Notes under the pieces: model-generated | Database searches by the model: none | Seen by the model: only the letters and a program-made list of their open reading frames with translations | Told to the model about the DNA's origin: nothing | Shown: piece by piece, positions 9,991-20,782 of the stretch | How positions within the stretch are numbered: the first letter of the stretch is position 1 | Layout of the letters: the number at the start of each line of letters is the position of its first letter | Position numbers and translations under genes: made by a program | From: Gnetum montanum | Lineage: Eukaryota > Streptophyta > Gnetopsida > Gnetales > Gnetaceae | Length of the DNA stretch: 64,000 nucleotides | Direction: 5' to 3' | NCBI GenBank assembly: GCA_015680685.1 | Contig: MNCI01005969.1 | Span: 161,028-225,027 of the forward strand

Positions 9991-11875
9991 TAAATTGAGG
10001 CCCTCAATTTTTTTTAAGTGTTTGTTTTTTTTACACGTTTTTGTTTTCCACATTTTTGTTTTACACATCTTTGTTTTAAAATTTCTTTAAATTTTCTTGT
10101 TTTTGTTTTACAACATCGTTATACTTTTTCATTGTGTGTGTGTGTGTGTGTGTGTGTTATCCACCCTGTAAGTTTGTCACCCAATAAGTGTTCGGAATGA
10201 TGGTATGAACTGTTTTTCTATTGATTGCTACTATTTGGTCTTTACCTTTAAGTCATGATGTTGATACTAAGGTATGTTTCTTTGATATAGTAGACAATGA
10301 GTTCACTTCATCCATTCATCCACAAATTTCTATGGTCTCTCTCAGCTTGGAAATGTACAATCCCTTCTAAATAAGAACTTTTAACGAATCGGTGACTGGG
10401 CATTTCTCAAACTAAGGAAGGACTCAAGGATTGAGAAGGGTGTGACTTCAAGGGAACTTGATGCATTTGTGTTGGCCATTCTCTTGGGTGCTTGGATGTT
10501 TTCTTCTTGATTTTTCTTACTGTTTCGATGTTACCCAATCATCGGGAAGCTGAGCAAATAAAAATAACAAAAGTCTTTGCATGGTGTGGTTCTCATGCAT
10601 AAACACATAAAACACAAAAAAAAGTGAGAATTCAAAGCACACCCCTTAGAAGAAATAATCATTTGGGCTACAAGCACTGGTTATGGAACTAAAATAAAAA
10701 TGTTCCCTCTAACTAAGGCCCTTCTTGCTTCCCATTCTCTCCTCCTTTGTTTCATCGAAATGGTGGTGGCTCTTGGGTGAAGGCATTCTTGTTACTTCAA
10801 GGGGATGGATTGGCCGAATTCATTAATGCAAAGTCACTGGAACTGGTTTGTTTGAGGTCGAACTTGGAATGGGATTTACTAACTCACATTAATCATGAAA
10901 TACACAAGGGGATGTACACCACCTTGTTCTTGGGATTCCATTCCATTCTCTTCTCTCCATCCTACTCTCCATTGTTCACCTCATTACCAGTTGTATCATT
11001 AGTGTATATTTTGGTTGACACATTGTTTTCTTTTTGGTAAATTCTTTCAGTTAAGACTTTAACTCTTGTTCCAAATGACATTCCCAGAGCCTACAGACTC
11101 TTTGAATGTGGGTTTGTTAGGGCATTAAGGGCATGAGCCTACTTTGGGGAGGACCCACTGACATTCCTCTTTGGTACACCAATTAAATTCTTTCCCCTAA
11201 CATTTTTGCAATCCATTTTATTTTATTCATGTCCATCTTGACATCCATTTCAACTATGTTATAGTTGTCTCTTTTTCTCGATCTTTCTTATTCCTTTTCT
11301 TTCTCCATTTTATCAATACCAGAGGTTCGTAATTAGTCATGGGGGTACAGGGCCCAATTTTTTTGATTTTCTTCTAACCCCTATACCTTTGGTAGTCACC
11401 AATAGTATATTTCCAGATCTGCAATCAACCATACCACAACCTAGCCACACTGAAGCAAGGTATCAACTACATTGAAATTCATTTACCCTTGCTAATATAA
11501 GATTATGTTGTGTGTGCAGATGGTAATCATGCATCACTGGATTGGATCTGGAGGGAACACTTGGAATGGAGTAGTGCTGAAAGCGGCTATGCAAGGAGCA
11601 AGATTGATGGTGCACTTACGGATGAACAATGAAAGGCACAATCTTGGCGTTGGTAGCAGCAACACTTCTTTCTCTCTCTCTTTCTCAACTACCAAATGAG
11701 GCTTGATGTCAATGTAATAAGGTGTTCACATTTGTTGTCATGAACACCAATTTTGTCTTGTAATGATGATTCGTTCACATGTCATCCCATTAGTTTCATT
11801 TGAGTAATTAATTCCATACCGTCCCAATATTTTGTAAGGAACTCGAGGACGAGTTTTCATTCAGTCATGGGGGTA
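9991..11875 (+). mobile_element. Long 3' noncoding region of element D
   Basis: About 1.9 kb lies between the pol stop and the LTR. It contains a T-rich TTTTTGTTTTACA array (10010-10115), a (GT)12 microsatellite (10134-10157), a conserved CTACTTTGGGGAGGACCC box (11140-11157), a mid-region AGTCATGGGGG tract (11335) and a terminal one (11862-11875) that abuts the LTR as the polypurine tract. Parallel segments occur in B, E and I. No ORF keeps its frame between copies. Confidence 0.75.
10134..10157 (+). repeat. (GT)12 microsatellite
   Basis: Uninterrupted GT dinucleotides. The equivalent position in element B is an imperfect CA tract (about 17107-17131), and in element E the assembly gap starts at this point. 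Confidence 0.95.
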
Positions 11876-12717
11876 TGATGGGACGCGATATCGCATGGGC
11901 CGCGATATCGCGTATGCGATATCGCATCCACCGTGATATCGCATCCCACGTGATATCATGTACGCAATATCATGGTATGCTGCCAAGTCTATAAATAAGA
12001 GGTGGCTCTTCCTTGTTTTCCATTCTAGGCCTAGACCATAGGAAAACTCTAGTAGTTTGATCTCTCCAAAGATAGAATATTTTCCATGTGCCTGCAGTAG
12101 GAGCTCCAAAGTGAATAGATCTTTATTTGAGCAGACATTGTACCTAAACACAAGTTTGTGTACGGCAATAAAGATGAAATTCTTGGATAAACCTTGTAGT
12201 GCATGGAATAGGCTAAATAGGACTTTTATTTAATATTATTTATTGTTTTCCATTTAATCGCTTTATTAGTTATTAAATCTTTATCAACCATTCTCTCCTA
12301 GTTAAGTGCCTTAGTATGACCACTTTGAGCACGTGCGTTACGCGTGGTGATCCCAGCAACAACTAGCATTTGGTAACCACGGTTGCATCGGTTTAGGGTG
12401 TGAACAGTAAGAAGGAACGGATGCTGATGCTAGGTTAATTAAGACTTAGATAGTTAGTTAAAGTTAGTTACTTAGCCTCTTCAACCCTTCACCTTACTAG
12501 CATAGGAGATAAAATCGAAAAGACATAAAAATCATATACCTCAGACTTACTTAACCATACACCATGACAATTACAAGTAAGTCTGGGAAGACAATGAATA
12601 ATTAACCTTAAGTGTTCCATGAGGCGTGTAGGCACTTAGTCTGCGGAGTTCAACTGGATTGCGCTTGTTATGCTCATATTCGTATGGTTGAGTGTAGGGG
12701 TACCTCGCCACTCATCA
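11876..12717 (+). mobile_element. 3' LTR of element D (842 bp)
   Basis: It starts TGATGGGACGCG directly after the GTCATGGGGGTA polypurine tract and ends GCCACTCATCA. Four to five GATATCGCG/GCGATATC palindromic boxes lie at 11883-11974, followed by TATAAATAA at 11990-11998. AATAAAGA-type signals lie near 12170. The right flank (gcgtg) begins a coiled-coil ORF, so the element inserted into or beside that repeat. The 5' LTR was not found. Confidence 0.85.
11883..12003 (+). promoter_or_regulatory. U3 promoter of LTR D: palindrome cluster plus TATA box
   Basis: Repeated half-sites GCGATATCGC and CGTGATATCGC in both orientations end about 15 bases before TATAAATAAGAGG. The same arrangement is seen in every LTR of the family here. 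Binding of a factor to these sites, or hairpin formation, is inference. Confidence 0.7.
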
Positions 12718-13540
12718 GCGTGTAAATGAGGACCTCTAGACGTGGGTATAGAAACTTGAAAAGGAGAAGGCCAACCTAACTGCTAAAGTGGGGGATCTCT
12801 AATCTAGGAATGAACTTCTGTTGGCCCGTGACACTTGCGATGCTAGTTGGTGTATGGTAGTCATTGAATATGCAAGATATTGGATACCCATGCGAAGCAA
12901 AAATGAAGCCTCACACTAGATCATCGAACAACGCATGCAAATGGACCTTCTAGCCTAGAAGAACCAAGACTGGAAGGATTATAGCACAAAGGTTTACGAA
13001 TGGGGACAGGCATAGAAGAACCATAAGTATATGTATAAAATGGAATGTGCTGCCTATTGTTAATAATACTGGGATGCTTCAGTCAAGTTGCATACCCATG
13101 AGTTGTTCCTTGATGTTATTGGTGCTTCCGGGGCTTATGAAAGATTCATGTAATAGGTAACAATCAGTGAATCTCCCGAAAGGGAAATGACCCTACTTGC
13201 CGGTGAGACCACCACTGCCACCTTTTCCCCAAGACCACCCAGATGGACAGCTATGGAAAAAGGGAAGGTTGCAGTGAGCGCTGATCTAGGAGATAGGAAT
13301 TGGGCCAACGTCACTGAGGAGGAGATCCTGTGACATCTTACGATTGGCATGGATAGGATACCCCCCAAAATGGATGCGGGGCCATTTCGGGTTAGTCACT
13401 TTTTGTTGTGTCATAGTTTATTTTATAAAAGCCTTTGTTGTAGCTTTAATTCATTATTTTATTTTCTTTATTACCCAGGATCTGAACGAAGATGTAGGAC
13501 CCAGTGAAACAGGGAATGGCGGTGCAGGTGAAGACTCATA
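12718..13540 (+). pseudogene. Coiled-coil ORF fragment with an apparent GT-AG intron
   Basis: From 12718 a plus-strand frame runs with several stops through a charged, coiled-coil-like region (KEKANLTAKVGDL, then the D-W...Y...Q-A...K-N pattern shared with the ORF at 1-2283). It is clean from about 13150: an SPERE segment, then MDRIPPKMDAGPFR ending at 13390. Removing 13391-13478 (GTTAGT...TTACCCAG) joins GPFR in frame to DLNEDVGPSETG, which ends at a TAG at 13538. The exact in-phase join and good splice sites support a real intron. No enzymatic domain is recognised; it may be the C-terminal part of the same transposon-associated protein as at 1-2283. Confidence 0.5.
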
Positions 13541-13873
13541 GTGTAGCAGTGCAAAATTTTTATTCTTGTCTTTGAATTTAAAAATTTTTTGTAAACATTA
13601 TTGATTAACATTGAATGAAGAATATAATGTGAAGGAATTTGTTTCATTTTGGTTAATGTGTTATATTTATTTTTTATTCTTTATCTTTTTAGGCCACTTG
13701 GGAGCTTCTTGTTTTAGTTTTAGGCCATTTCGGGCCATCGCTAGTTTTAGGCTATTTCAGGCCGCAATAATAGTTTAAGGCCATTTTGGGCCATTGCTTA
13801 ATGATAAAAGATTTTTTTTTGTTTTGTTTAGAGAAATTGAGTGGCCAGTTTTAGGCCTTAGCGGGCCGCAGCA
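13541..13873 (+). repeat. AT-rich 3' region with a degenerate TTTTAGGCC(A)TTTCGGGCC array
   Basis: After the ORF stop comes AT-rich sequence, then five imperfect copies of a TTTTAGGCCATTTCGGGCC unit between 13688 and 13873, spaced about 30 bases apart except for one interruption. GGGCC/GGCCC are short palindromic cores. A related GGGGCCATTTCGGG occurs in the exon at 13377. Purpose unknown. Confidence 0.55.
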
Positions 13874-14125
13874 ATAGAATTAATGCAAACAACAGCTATA
13901 ATGCAAATGGTGGACACAATGTAGACAGTAGACAAAATGCAAATTCAAACAGTGGACATGATGCAAAGAATTGAAATAATGTAAACAATGATTGTAATGC
14001 CAAAAGAAGTGACCATAGTACAAATTGTAAACGTGGTGCTAAAAGTGAACATAATTTAAACAATAAACGTAATGCTAAGATCAGGGTGGAAGGAGATAAC
14101 AAAGCCAAGCATTTATGGAGCTGAA
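13874..14125 (+). pseudogene. Asn-rich degenerate repeat reading frame
   Basis: Imperfect units of about 24 bases built on AATGCAAACAGTGGACA-like sequence give an Asn/His/Lys/Ser-rich plus-strand frame (N-A-N-N, N-A-N-S-N-S-G-H) with one stop, ending at a TGA near 14121. A near-perfect palindrome (ATTAGAGATAATCTCTAAT, about 14124-14142) sits just after it, at the border with the minus-strand element C sequence. It may be a tail exon of the preceding ORF or simple repeat expansion. Confidence 0.35.
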
Positions 14126-14395
14126 TTAGAGATAATCTCTAATTATGCAGTTGTTTTCTAACCCATCTTGGGCTAGGTAAAGTGTATGGCTGAGGGGCTT
14201 TGTTGCGGTATTCTTCTATGTCATTGTCTATCGCCTAGAAAGGCAACTCAGCCCATGTAGTTTCTTTGTCTGAGTCGACGTTTTTGGCTAGCTCATTAGT
14301 CAAACAAGTAGTTTCAGTAGGAATAGACACTTCATTTTTAGAGATTACTACCTCTGAGCGCTGCTCCATGTTAATGTTGTTTATTTCTTGGGTAG
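14109..14395 (-). pseudogene. Element C polyprotein, portion downstream of the element B insertion
   Basis: The minus-strand frame through TQEINNINMEQRSEVV and ETTWAELPF continues the protease-region sequence that ends at 21764. Removing element B and one copy of the 5-bp target site joins an I-Y-G-D-E-V-V segment on the right to the A-Q-E-I-N segment here in one frame. In related plant Ty3 elements this region follows the protease. The sequence cannot be followed past about 14109, where the plus-strand repeat begins. Confidence 0.55.
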
Positions 14396-15341
14396 TGATG
14401 AGTGGCGAGGTACCCCTACACTCAACCATACGAAACAAGCGTAGCACGTGCGATCCGGTTGAACTCCGTAGACTAAATGCCTAAACGCCCCATGGAACAC
14501 TTGGGGTTAATCATTCATTGTCTTCCCAGACTTACTTGTTGTTGTCACGGTGTATGTTTAAGTTCGAGGTATATGATTTTTATGGTCTTTTATGGTTTTT
14601 CTCCTATGCTATGAGGGTGAAGGGTTGAGAGAGCTAACTAACTCTAATTAAGGACTAAGTCTAAATTAACTAGCACCAGCATCCGTTCCCACTTACCGTA
14701 CACACCCTGAACTATGCAACTATGGCTACCAAATGCTAATCATTACTAGGATCACCACATGTAACACACGTGCTCGAAGTGGTTGTACTAAGGCACTTAA
14801 CTAGCCTAAACGTGAGAGCAACTGATTCCTTGACTAGCCGTACACACCCATAGATGCTTGCAATCAAGTCGTACTCATCCCCCGTTCTAGGAGTTGAGGG
14901 TAAGAGAGACTAATCACGATGAGTAGCCGATTCCTTGATTAGCCGTACACATTCGTCAATGCTAGTAATCAATTCATACTCATTCTGCACTAATGCAAGT
15001 AATAAATAACATGTAAGAAATAACAAATAATAAATCTTATTCCATGCACTGCAAGGTTTATCCATAAAACTCATCTTTATTGCCATACACAACTTGCGTT
15101 CAGGTACAAAGCTTCTCGAATAAAGATCCGTTCAGTTGGGGACTCCTACTACGGGCACATTGAAAATATTCTATCTCTGGAGTGATCAAACTACCAGAGT
15201 TTCCCTACTTTAAGCCTAAGATGAGAAATGAGGGGAGTGACACCTCTTATTTATAGATTGGGCGGCAGACCGTGATATCGCGTATGCGATATCACAGGGG
15301 ACGACACGATATCGCGGTGCATGCGATATCATGTCTCATCA
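14396..15341 (-). mobile_element. 3' LTR of element B
   Basis: Read on the minus strand: start at 15341, palindromes GATATCGC/GCGATATC (15271-15333), TATA box (15247-15256 on the complement), AATAAAGA near 15075, then two tandem modules of about 100 bases built on GAATGAGTACGACTTGATTA-like sequence (14815-14995), ending at 14396. The polypurine tract abuts at 15342. Confidence 0.85.
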
Positions 15342-17306
15342 TACCTCCATGACTGAATGAAAACTCGTCCTCGAGTTCCTTACAATAATATCAGGAAGGT
15401 ATGGAATTATTGAGGGAAATGAAACTAATGGGATGACATGTGAACGAATCATCATTATAAGACTTGACAAAAATGGTGTTCATGACAACAAGGGTGAACA
15501 CCTTATTACAATGACAACAAGCCTTAGTTGGTAGCTGAGAAAGAGAGAGAGAAAGAAGTGTTGCTGCTGCCAATGCCAAGATTGCACCTTCATTGTCCAT
15601 CCATAAGCATGCCATCGATCTTGCTCCTTGCATAGCTGCTTCAGCGTTGCTCCATTCCAAGTGTTTGCTTCAGATCCAATCCGTTGTTGTATGATCGCCA
15701 TCTGCACACACAACACAATCTAATATTAGCAAGGGTAAATGAATCATCATGTAATTAATACCTTGCTTCGGTGTAAGTTCATTGGCTAGGTTGTGGTATG
15801 GCTAATATGGATTTGGGGATATATTAATGATGACTACTGAAGGTGTAGGGGTTAGGAAGAAAATCAAAAATTTTGGGGCTAGGAGAAAATCGAAAAAATC
15901 AGGCCCCATACCCCCATGACTAATCATGAACCTCCAGTAGCATTAGAATGAAGAAGGAAAAGGAGTAAGAAAGAGAGATAAAAAGGGATAACGATAGCAT
16001 TGATGAAATGGATGTCAAGATGGTAATGAACAAAAGAAAATTAATAGCAAAAATGTTAGGGGAAAGAAGTTAACTAATGCTCTAAATAGGAATGTCAGTG
16101 GGTCCTCCCCAAAGCAGGCGCATGCCCTTAATGCCCTGAAAAACCTACATTCAAAGAGTTCGTAGGCTCTGGGAATGTCATTTGGAACAAGAGTTAAAGT
16201 CTTAACCACAAGCATTTACCAAAAAGAAAACAATGCATCAACCAAAATATATACACTAATGATACAATCAGCAATGAGGTGAATAATGGAGAGAAGGATG
16301 GAGAGAAGGATGGAGAGAAGAGAATGGAATGGAATCCCAAGAACGAGGTGGTGTACAACCCCTTGTGTAGTTCATGATTAATGTGACTTTGGGTTAATCA
16401 TTCCAGCTCCGGCCTCAAAACAACCACATCCAGTGACTTCACATCAATGCATTGGGTTAAACCATCCACTTGGACAACAAGAATGCACTCCCCAAGAGCC
16501 ACCACCATTTCGACGAAACAAAGGAAAGAATGGGAAGTGAGAAAGGCTTTAGTTAGAGGGAACACTTTTGGTTCCATAACCAGTGCTTGTAGCCCAAATT
16601 TTATTTTGTCTAAGGGGTGTGCTTTGAATTCTCACTTTTTTATTCTTTTTTTTTGTGTTTTGTGTTTTTATGTGTGAGAACCACACCATGCAAAGACTTT
16701 TTATTTTTATTGTCTTAGCTTCCGATAATTGGGTAACATCGAAACGGCAAGAAAACTCAAGAAGAAAACATCCAAGCACCCAAGAGAACGGCCAACACAA
16801 AAGCATCAAGTTCCCTTTAAGTCACACCCTTTTCAATCCTTGAGTCCTTCCTTAGTTTGAGAAATACCTAGTCACCAATTCGTTAAAGTTCTTATTAGAA
16901 GGGGATTGCACATTTCCAAGCCGAGAGAGACCATAGAAACTGGTGGATGGGTGGACGAAGTGGTCTCATTGCCTACCATATCAAAAGAAACATACCTTAG
17001 TATCAACATTGTGACTTAAAGGTAAAAACCAAACATTAGCAATCAATATGAAAATAGTTCATACCATCATTCCGAACACTTATTGGGTGACGAACTTACA
17101 TGGTGAAACACACACACACGCACACACACAAAATGGAAAAAGTATAACGATGTTGTAAAACAAAAACTAGAAAAGTTAAAGAAATTTGTAAAACAAAAAT
17201 TAGAAAAGTGAAAAAAATTTGTAAAAAAAAAATGTGTAAGACAAAAACGTGGTAAAACAAAAATGTGTAAGAAAAAAATTGAAAAAGAACTGAGGGCCCC
17301 ATATGA
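15342..17306 (-). mobile_element. 3' noncoding region of element B
   Basis: It parallels 9991-11875 of element D in reverse: T-rich array (17145-17290), imperfect CA tract (about 17107-17131), GGGTCCTCCCCAAAGCAGG box (16099-16117), mid-region CCCCCATGACTAAT tract (15909) and the terminal tract at 15342. A 78-codon ORF (15480-15716) starts with MLCVQMAI like a 64-codon ORF in D, but the two diverge by frameshift, so coding is doubtful. Confidence 0.7.
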
Positions 17307-20300
17307 TTAGCATAGGTGGCCATCTCCCCCATGACTGAGTGGAAAGGGAGAGATCCGAAATAATGAGGACTTGTTTGAGTTTCTTAAAAGTGTCCAACTT
17401 CTCCCAAATGATGATCTTAAATTAAGGGGTGGAAGTTGGCGATGTTCATATTCCAATGTGTCTATGTCTTCGTTATTGGCATGGGTTTCCTCAGTTCATT
17501 TCATGCATATTTTTCTGCTCCTTCTAGTAGTTGTCAACCATGGGGCGTCTACTACTTATTGTGTGGTTGTTACATACAGGCATCTTTGGTTCAATGTTTC
17601 AAGGGCACACCTATTACATGGAGGCATTTCCTCCATGTCATCACCCTATGAATCACTATATGTGATGCATGGAAATTTCCTCTTTTTGATCTTTCCATAA
17701 ATGTTTATCTTAGAAATTTCCAAGGAAAGATCGCGGATCCTAAGGCATGCATCTACTGTGCTTAGCCATGCCCTTCCCATTATAATTGGGAAGTCCCCTT
17801 TGTTGTTGTTAACTTCGATCACCAAAAAATCAGCTGGGTAAGACCAACCACACATAGTGGTAATGATGTCCTCCACCAATCCCAAGGGAATGGTGATGGA
17901 CTGGTCTGCCAGCTCTAATTGAATATTACTCTTTTTAAGTTGGGGTAGGTTCCAGGCATGATATATCTCTCGTGAAATTAAGTTAACTCCGGAACCTGAG
18001 TCAAGAAGAGCCCTATGTGGTTTATTTCCGGCAATCTGTAAATAGATTAAGGGACTCCCAAGGTTAGTTAGTTTCTTGGGAAGGTGGCCTACCTTGATCT
18101 AGTTAGTTATGGTATGCGTTAACATAATCGTATGCGTTATGCTCTGATTTTGGACGGAAGGGTGCTTCGAAGTGTTAGATGGTGGAGGAGTGTACATGGG
18201 CCCAACCACTTGTTGTTGTGAGAGTTTGTCTAGGCTTTTGGTTCTGAAGTAAGGTCTTCTCTTTTTACAGTTGTCAGAACTAGCAGCAAGTAGGATATTT
18301 ACAGCTCTCGTAGAGTGACGTTGCTGCGATTGAGGAGGAAGTTCCCCTTGCATTGTTGGAGCAGGAGGTGTTATGGGAACTACTTGTGGTGGAAGAGGTG
18401 CTGATGGATTAGGAGGATGGTGTGGGTATGGAGTGTCTCTCGGAGGAGAAGGAGTCCTTCTAAAGTACTCCCAAACTTGGTAGTGACGATTGGGGGTTGT
18501 GTGACTCATAGAGTCACTTGGAGAAATTGACTGTTGCACATAATATCCATAAGGGTCAGGTTGCCAGTAAGGGTACTGATGTTTCGGCAATGGCATCCCC
18601 CATGACTGTGGGTATTGCCACTGCTGATGCTGTTCGATGGACTGTGGTGGAGTTCCACTTGGATAATACGGTAGTGGTTGGTGGAACTGCCTTGGGTTAC
18701 CTTGTGGATAAGGTAACCTGTGAGGTGTTTGCCGTTGGTTGAGTCTTGGATTAAGCACATACATCCCAAACTCCTGTAGATTGGAGATGATGGGGCAACA
18801 TCCCTTAGGATGGTCATAATGGCAGATCTCACATCCACCATCATCGTCTGAATACGAATCCACAACCACATCAGAGTAAGGGATTTTTCCCTTACCCTTG
18901 TTATCTGCAGGGCCTAAATCTCTTCACTTTTTCTTACTTTTGTCACTACTTTGTTCTACCTTATACTCTTCTATAATTTTTAAGACAGTTTCAATTTTTG
19001 AGTCTAAGGAACTCAATACGTCATCTACCTTAGCCGCTATTTCAGTTGTGAGTTTTTAAAGCGGCAAGGTCTTCCGATTCACCAACTCTTCGATTGGTGA
19101 CTCATCCTCTTCATCACAAAACTTCATTCCCTTCTTTCGAAGGGAGGGATCATGGTTATATTCTTCTACACTTTCCCTTTTGTGTAGCTCACCTTCTTCT
19201 TTTGCTACTTGCTCCAACAAGCTTTGCACTTCATGGGATCTAAGTTGTGAGAGTCTTTCTTGGGCATAAGTCCTAAGGGTTCTTCTAGTTTCATGCCTTA
19301 GCCCATTCACGATGTGGCAAAGTTGATCTCGCTGAGCGTATCCATTGCCCGGGCAACAATGTAACAATGTGTAGTAGTGGGCCATGGCAGCATCCAAGGG
19401 TTCATGTGTACCTTGCTTCCAGCCTTGGATCTACTTACGCAAATTGGACACTCTGGAGTACGTTTGATACTTTTCGTTGAAGAGTTCTAGCATCGTACTC
19501 CACCTCCTAATGGTTTCTAGTTCTAAGGACCGGTACCAACTCTCTGCTTCTTTGGTGAGTGTCCCTGGGAACAACTTAAGCTTCTGCCACTCATTTTCTA
19601 TATTTTGCAAGGCACAGGCATCATGGAATTCCCATAAATGGTTTTGCGGATCAGCATTGTATCCCCCTTCAAACCGTGGGATATTGTTCATGTCTAATCG
19701 TTTGATCCAACTGTCTCTTAAATGCCTTGTGGGAATCCTAACTACCTCTGTTATGTCAAGCATACTTTGGGTTGCGAGTAGGGGCTTGTCATGATCATCT
19801 CTTTCATGATGCCTGTGATGTCTGCGTTGTTCCCTACTCTCTCTACATCCTTGCCCTTATCCTCTCTCTCAACTCTCCTATCGAGGTCTTTCGTCCTTCT
19901 TACTTTTATCCTCACCTTTATGTTCATGGTGGCTATGCCTAGATATGGAAGGAGAGGGTGAGTGATGTGAATAAGGGGAAGAAGAAGGGGAACCATTGCC
20001 ATGATGATGTTTCTTGCCTTCTCTTCGACTGCTACGGCCCCGATTGTGGTGACAATCTAAGTACCCATCCTTAGCATAAGTGGTTGTTCCCTCTATGAAT
20101 AGTTGGTGTTCACAGGCATCAGAACCAGGGATATGTATCGTTGATTGTAGGTTTTGATACCCAACCTCCTCACCATCGTTAGGAGGGGGAACATCATTTA
20201 TTAAAGAACTTGTGATAAGGGGTTCCTCATCTCCTATTTCACTAAGGACATGCGAGACCTTGCCCTTCAATAGTGCATGTTGACTCTCCTGCCGTAAGTC

Positions 20301-20642
20301 TCTCATACGATGGGCATCTGTGGGATAATAATCCCTCATGTCAAAATCTTCCACAATGTATTCAGCAAATAGTTCTTGCATGCCAATTTGAGCCAAGGCA
20401 CAGAAAAGCATGTGAGAGATTGATCGATCTGGGGGTAACACAATGTTACCTTGCAAATCTCTCCACCGCAGCTGTTTGTCCTGATGGAGAATAAAAGTAA
20501 AATTAGGGATATACTCATCGGGATGAGTATATGTCATCTTATATTATTTAGGACTTGGCTGATTTTGGTTATGTGTTTTATGTTACCGATTGTCTCGTGT
20601 ATGGTCCTTAGGTGGTGAGTTGCTCTTATGAGAAGAAGGCAT
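17307..20642 (-). pseudogene. Gag-protease polyprotein fused to the pol C-terminal tail (element B)
   Basis: The start is an ATG at 20642 (MPSSHKSN, like MPSSHRTN in element F). The first gag part (19878-20537) holds FTFILHQD and LRWRDLQGN. The gag core (19056-19763) has WQKLKLFPGTL, SWYRSL and LCHIVNGLRHETRRTLRTYAQ. The zinc knuckle (CEICHYDHPKGCC) lies near 18815, followed by a Pro/Gln-rich linker. After one in-frame TAG (18099) comes a retropepsin (about 18063-17646) with the catalytic LLDSGSGVN and the IIMGRAWL flap-end motif intact. The same frame then reaches, through a few stops, the last residues of pol (SPFPLSHGGDGHLC, stop at 17307). RT, RNase H and integrase are absent, so the element would depend on pol in trans. 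Confidence 0.85.
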
Positions 20643-20763
20643 TTTTATCGGTGTGCTAATTCACCGTTATATAATTTTTATTTGATTACCCTGAAGGTTC
20701 GTTAAGTCTCACAATGATGTGAGTGATATCCCTTATGTTCTATTCATTGCACAAACACTTCAA

Positions 20764-20781
20764 TCCTCGGCGACAACGCAA
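20764..20781 (-). other. Primer-binding site of element B (degenerate)
   Basis: The minus-strand TTGCGTTGTCGCCGAGGA adjoins the 5' LTR and aligns with the tRNA-Asp-type site of element A at most positions. The changes are mainly transitions expected from decay. Confidence 0.65.
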
Positions 20782-20782
20782 A

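Noticed and set aside
11505-11699. Small ORF starting MLCVQM in the 3' region, with a similar start in elements B and E
   Set aside because: The copies share only the first residues, then shift frame or stop, so nucleotide conservation rather than coding explains it.
13896-14108. 70-codon Leu/Phe/Ala-rich minus-strand ORF resembling a membrane protein
   Set aside because: It is the antisense of the Asn-rich repeat; hydrophobicity is a by-product of the repeat.
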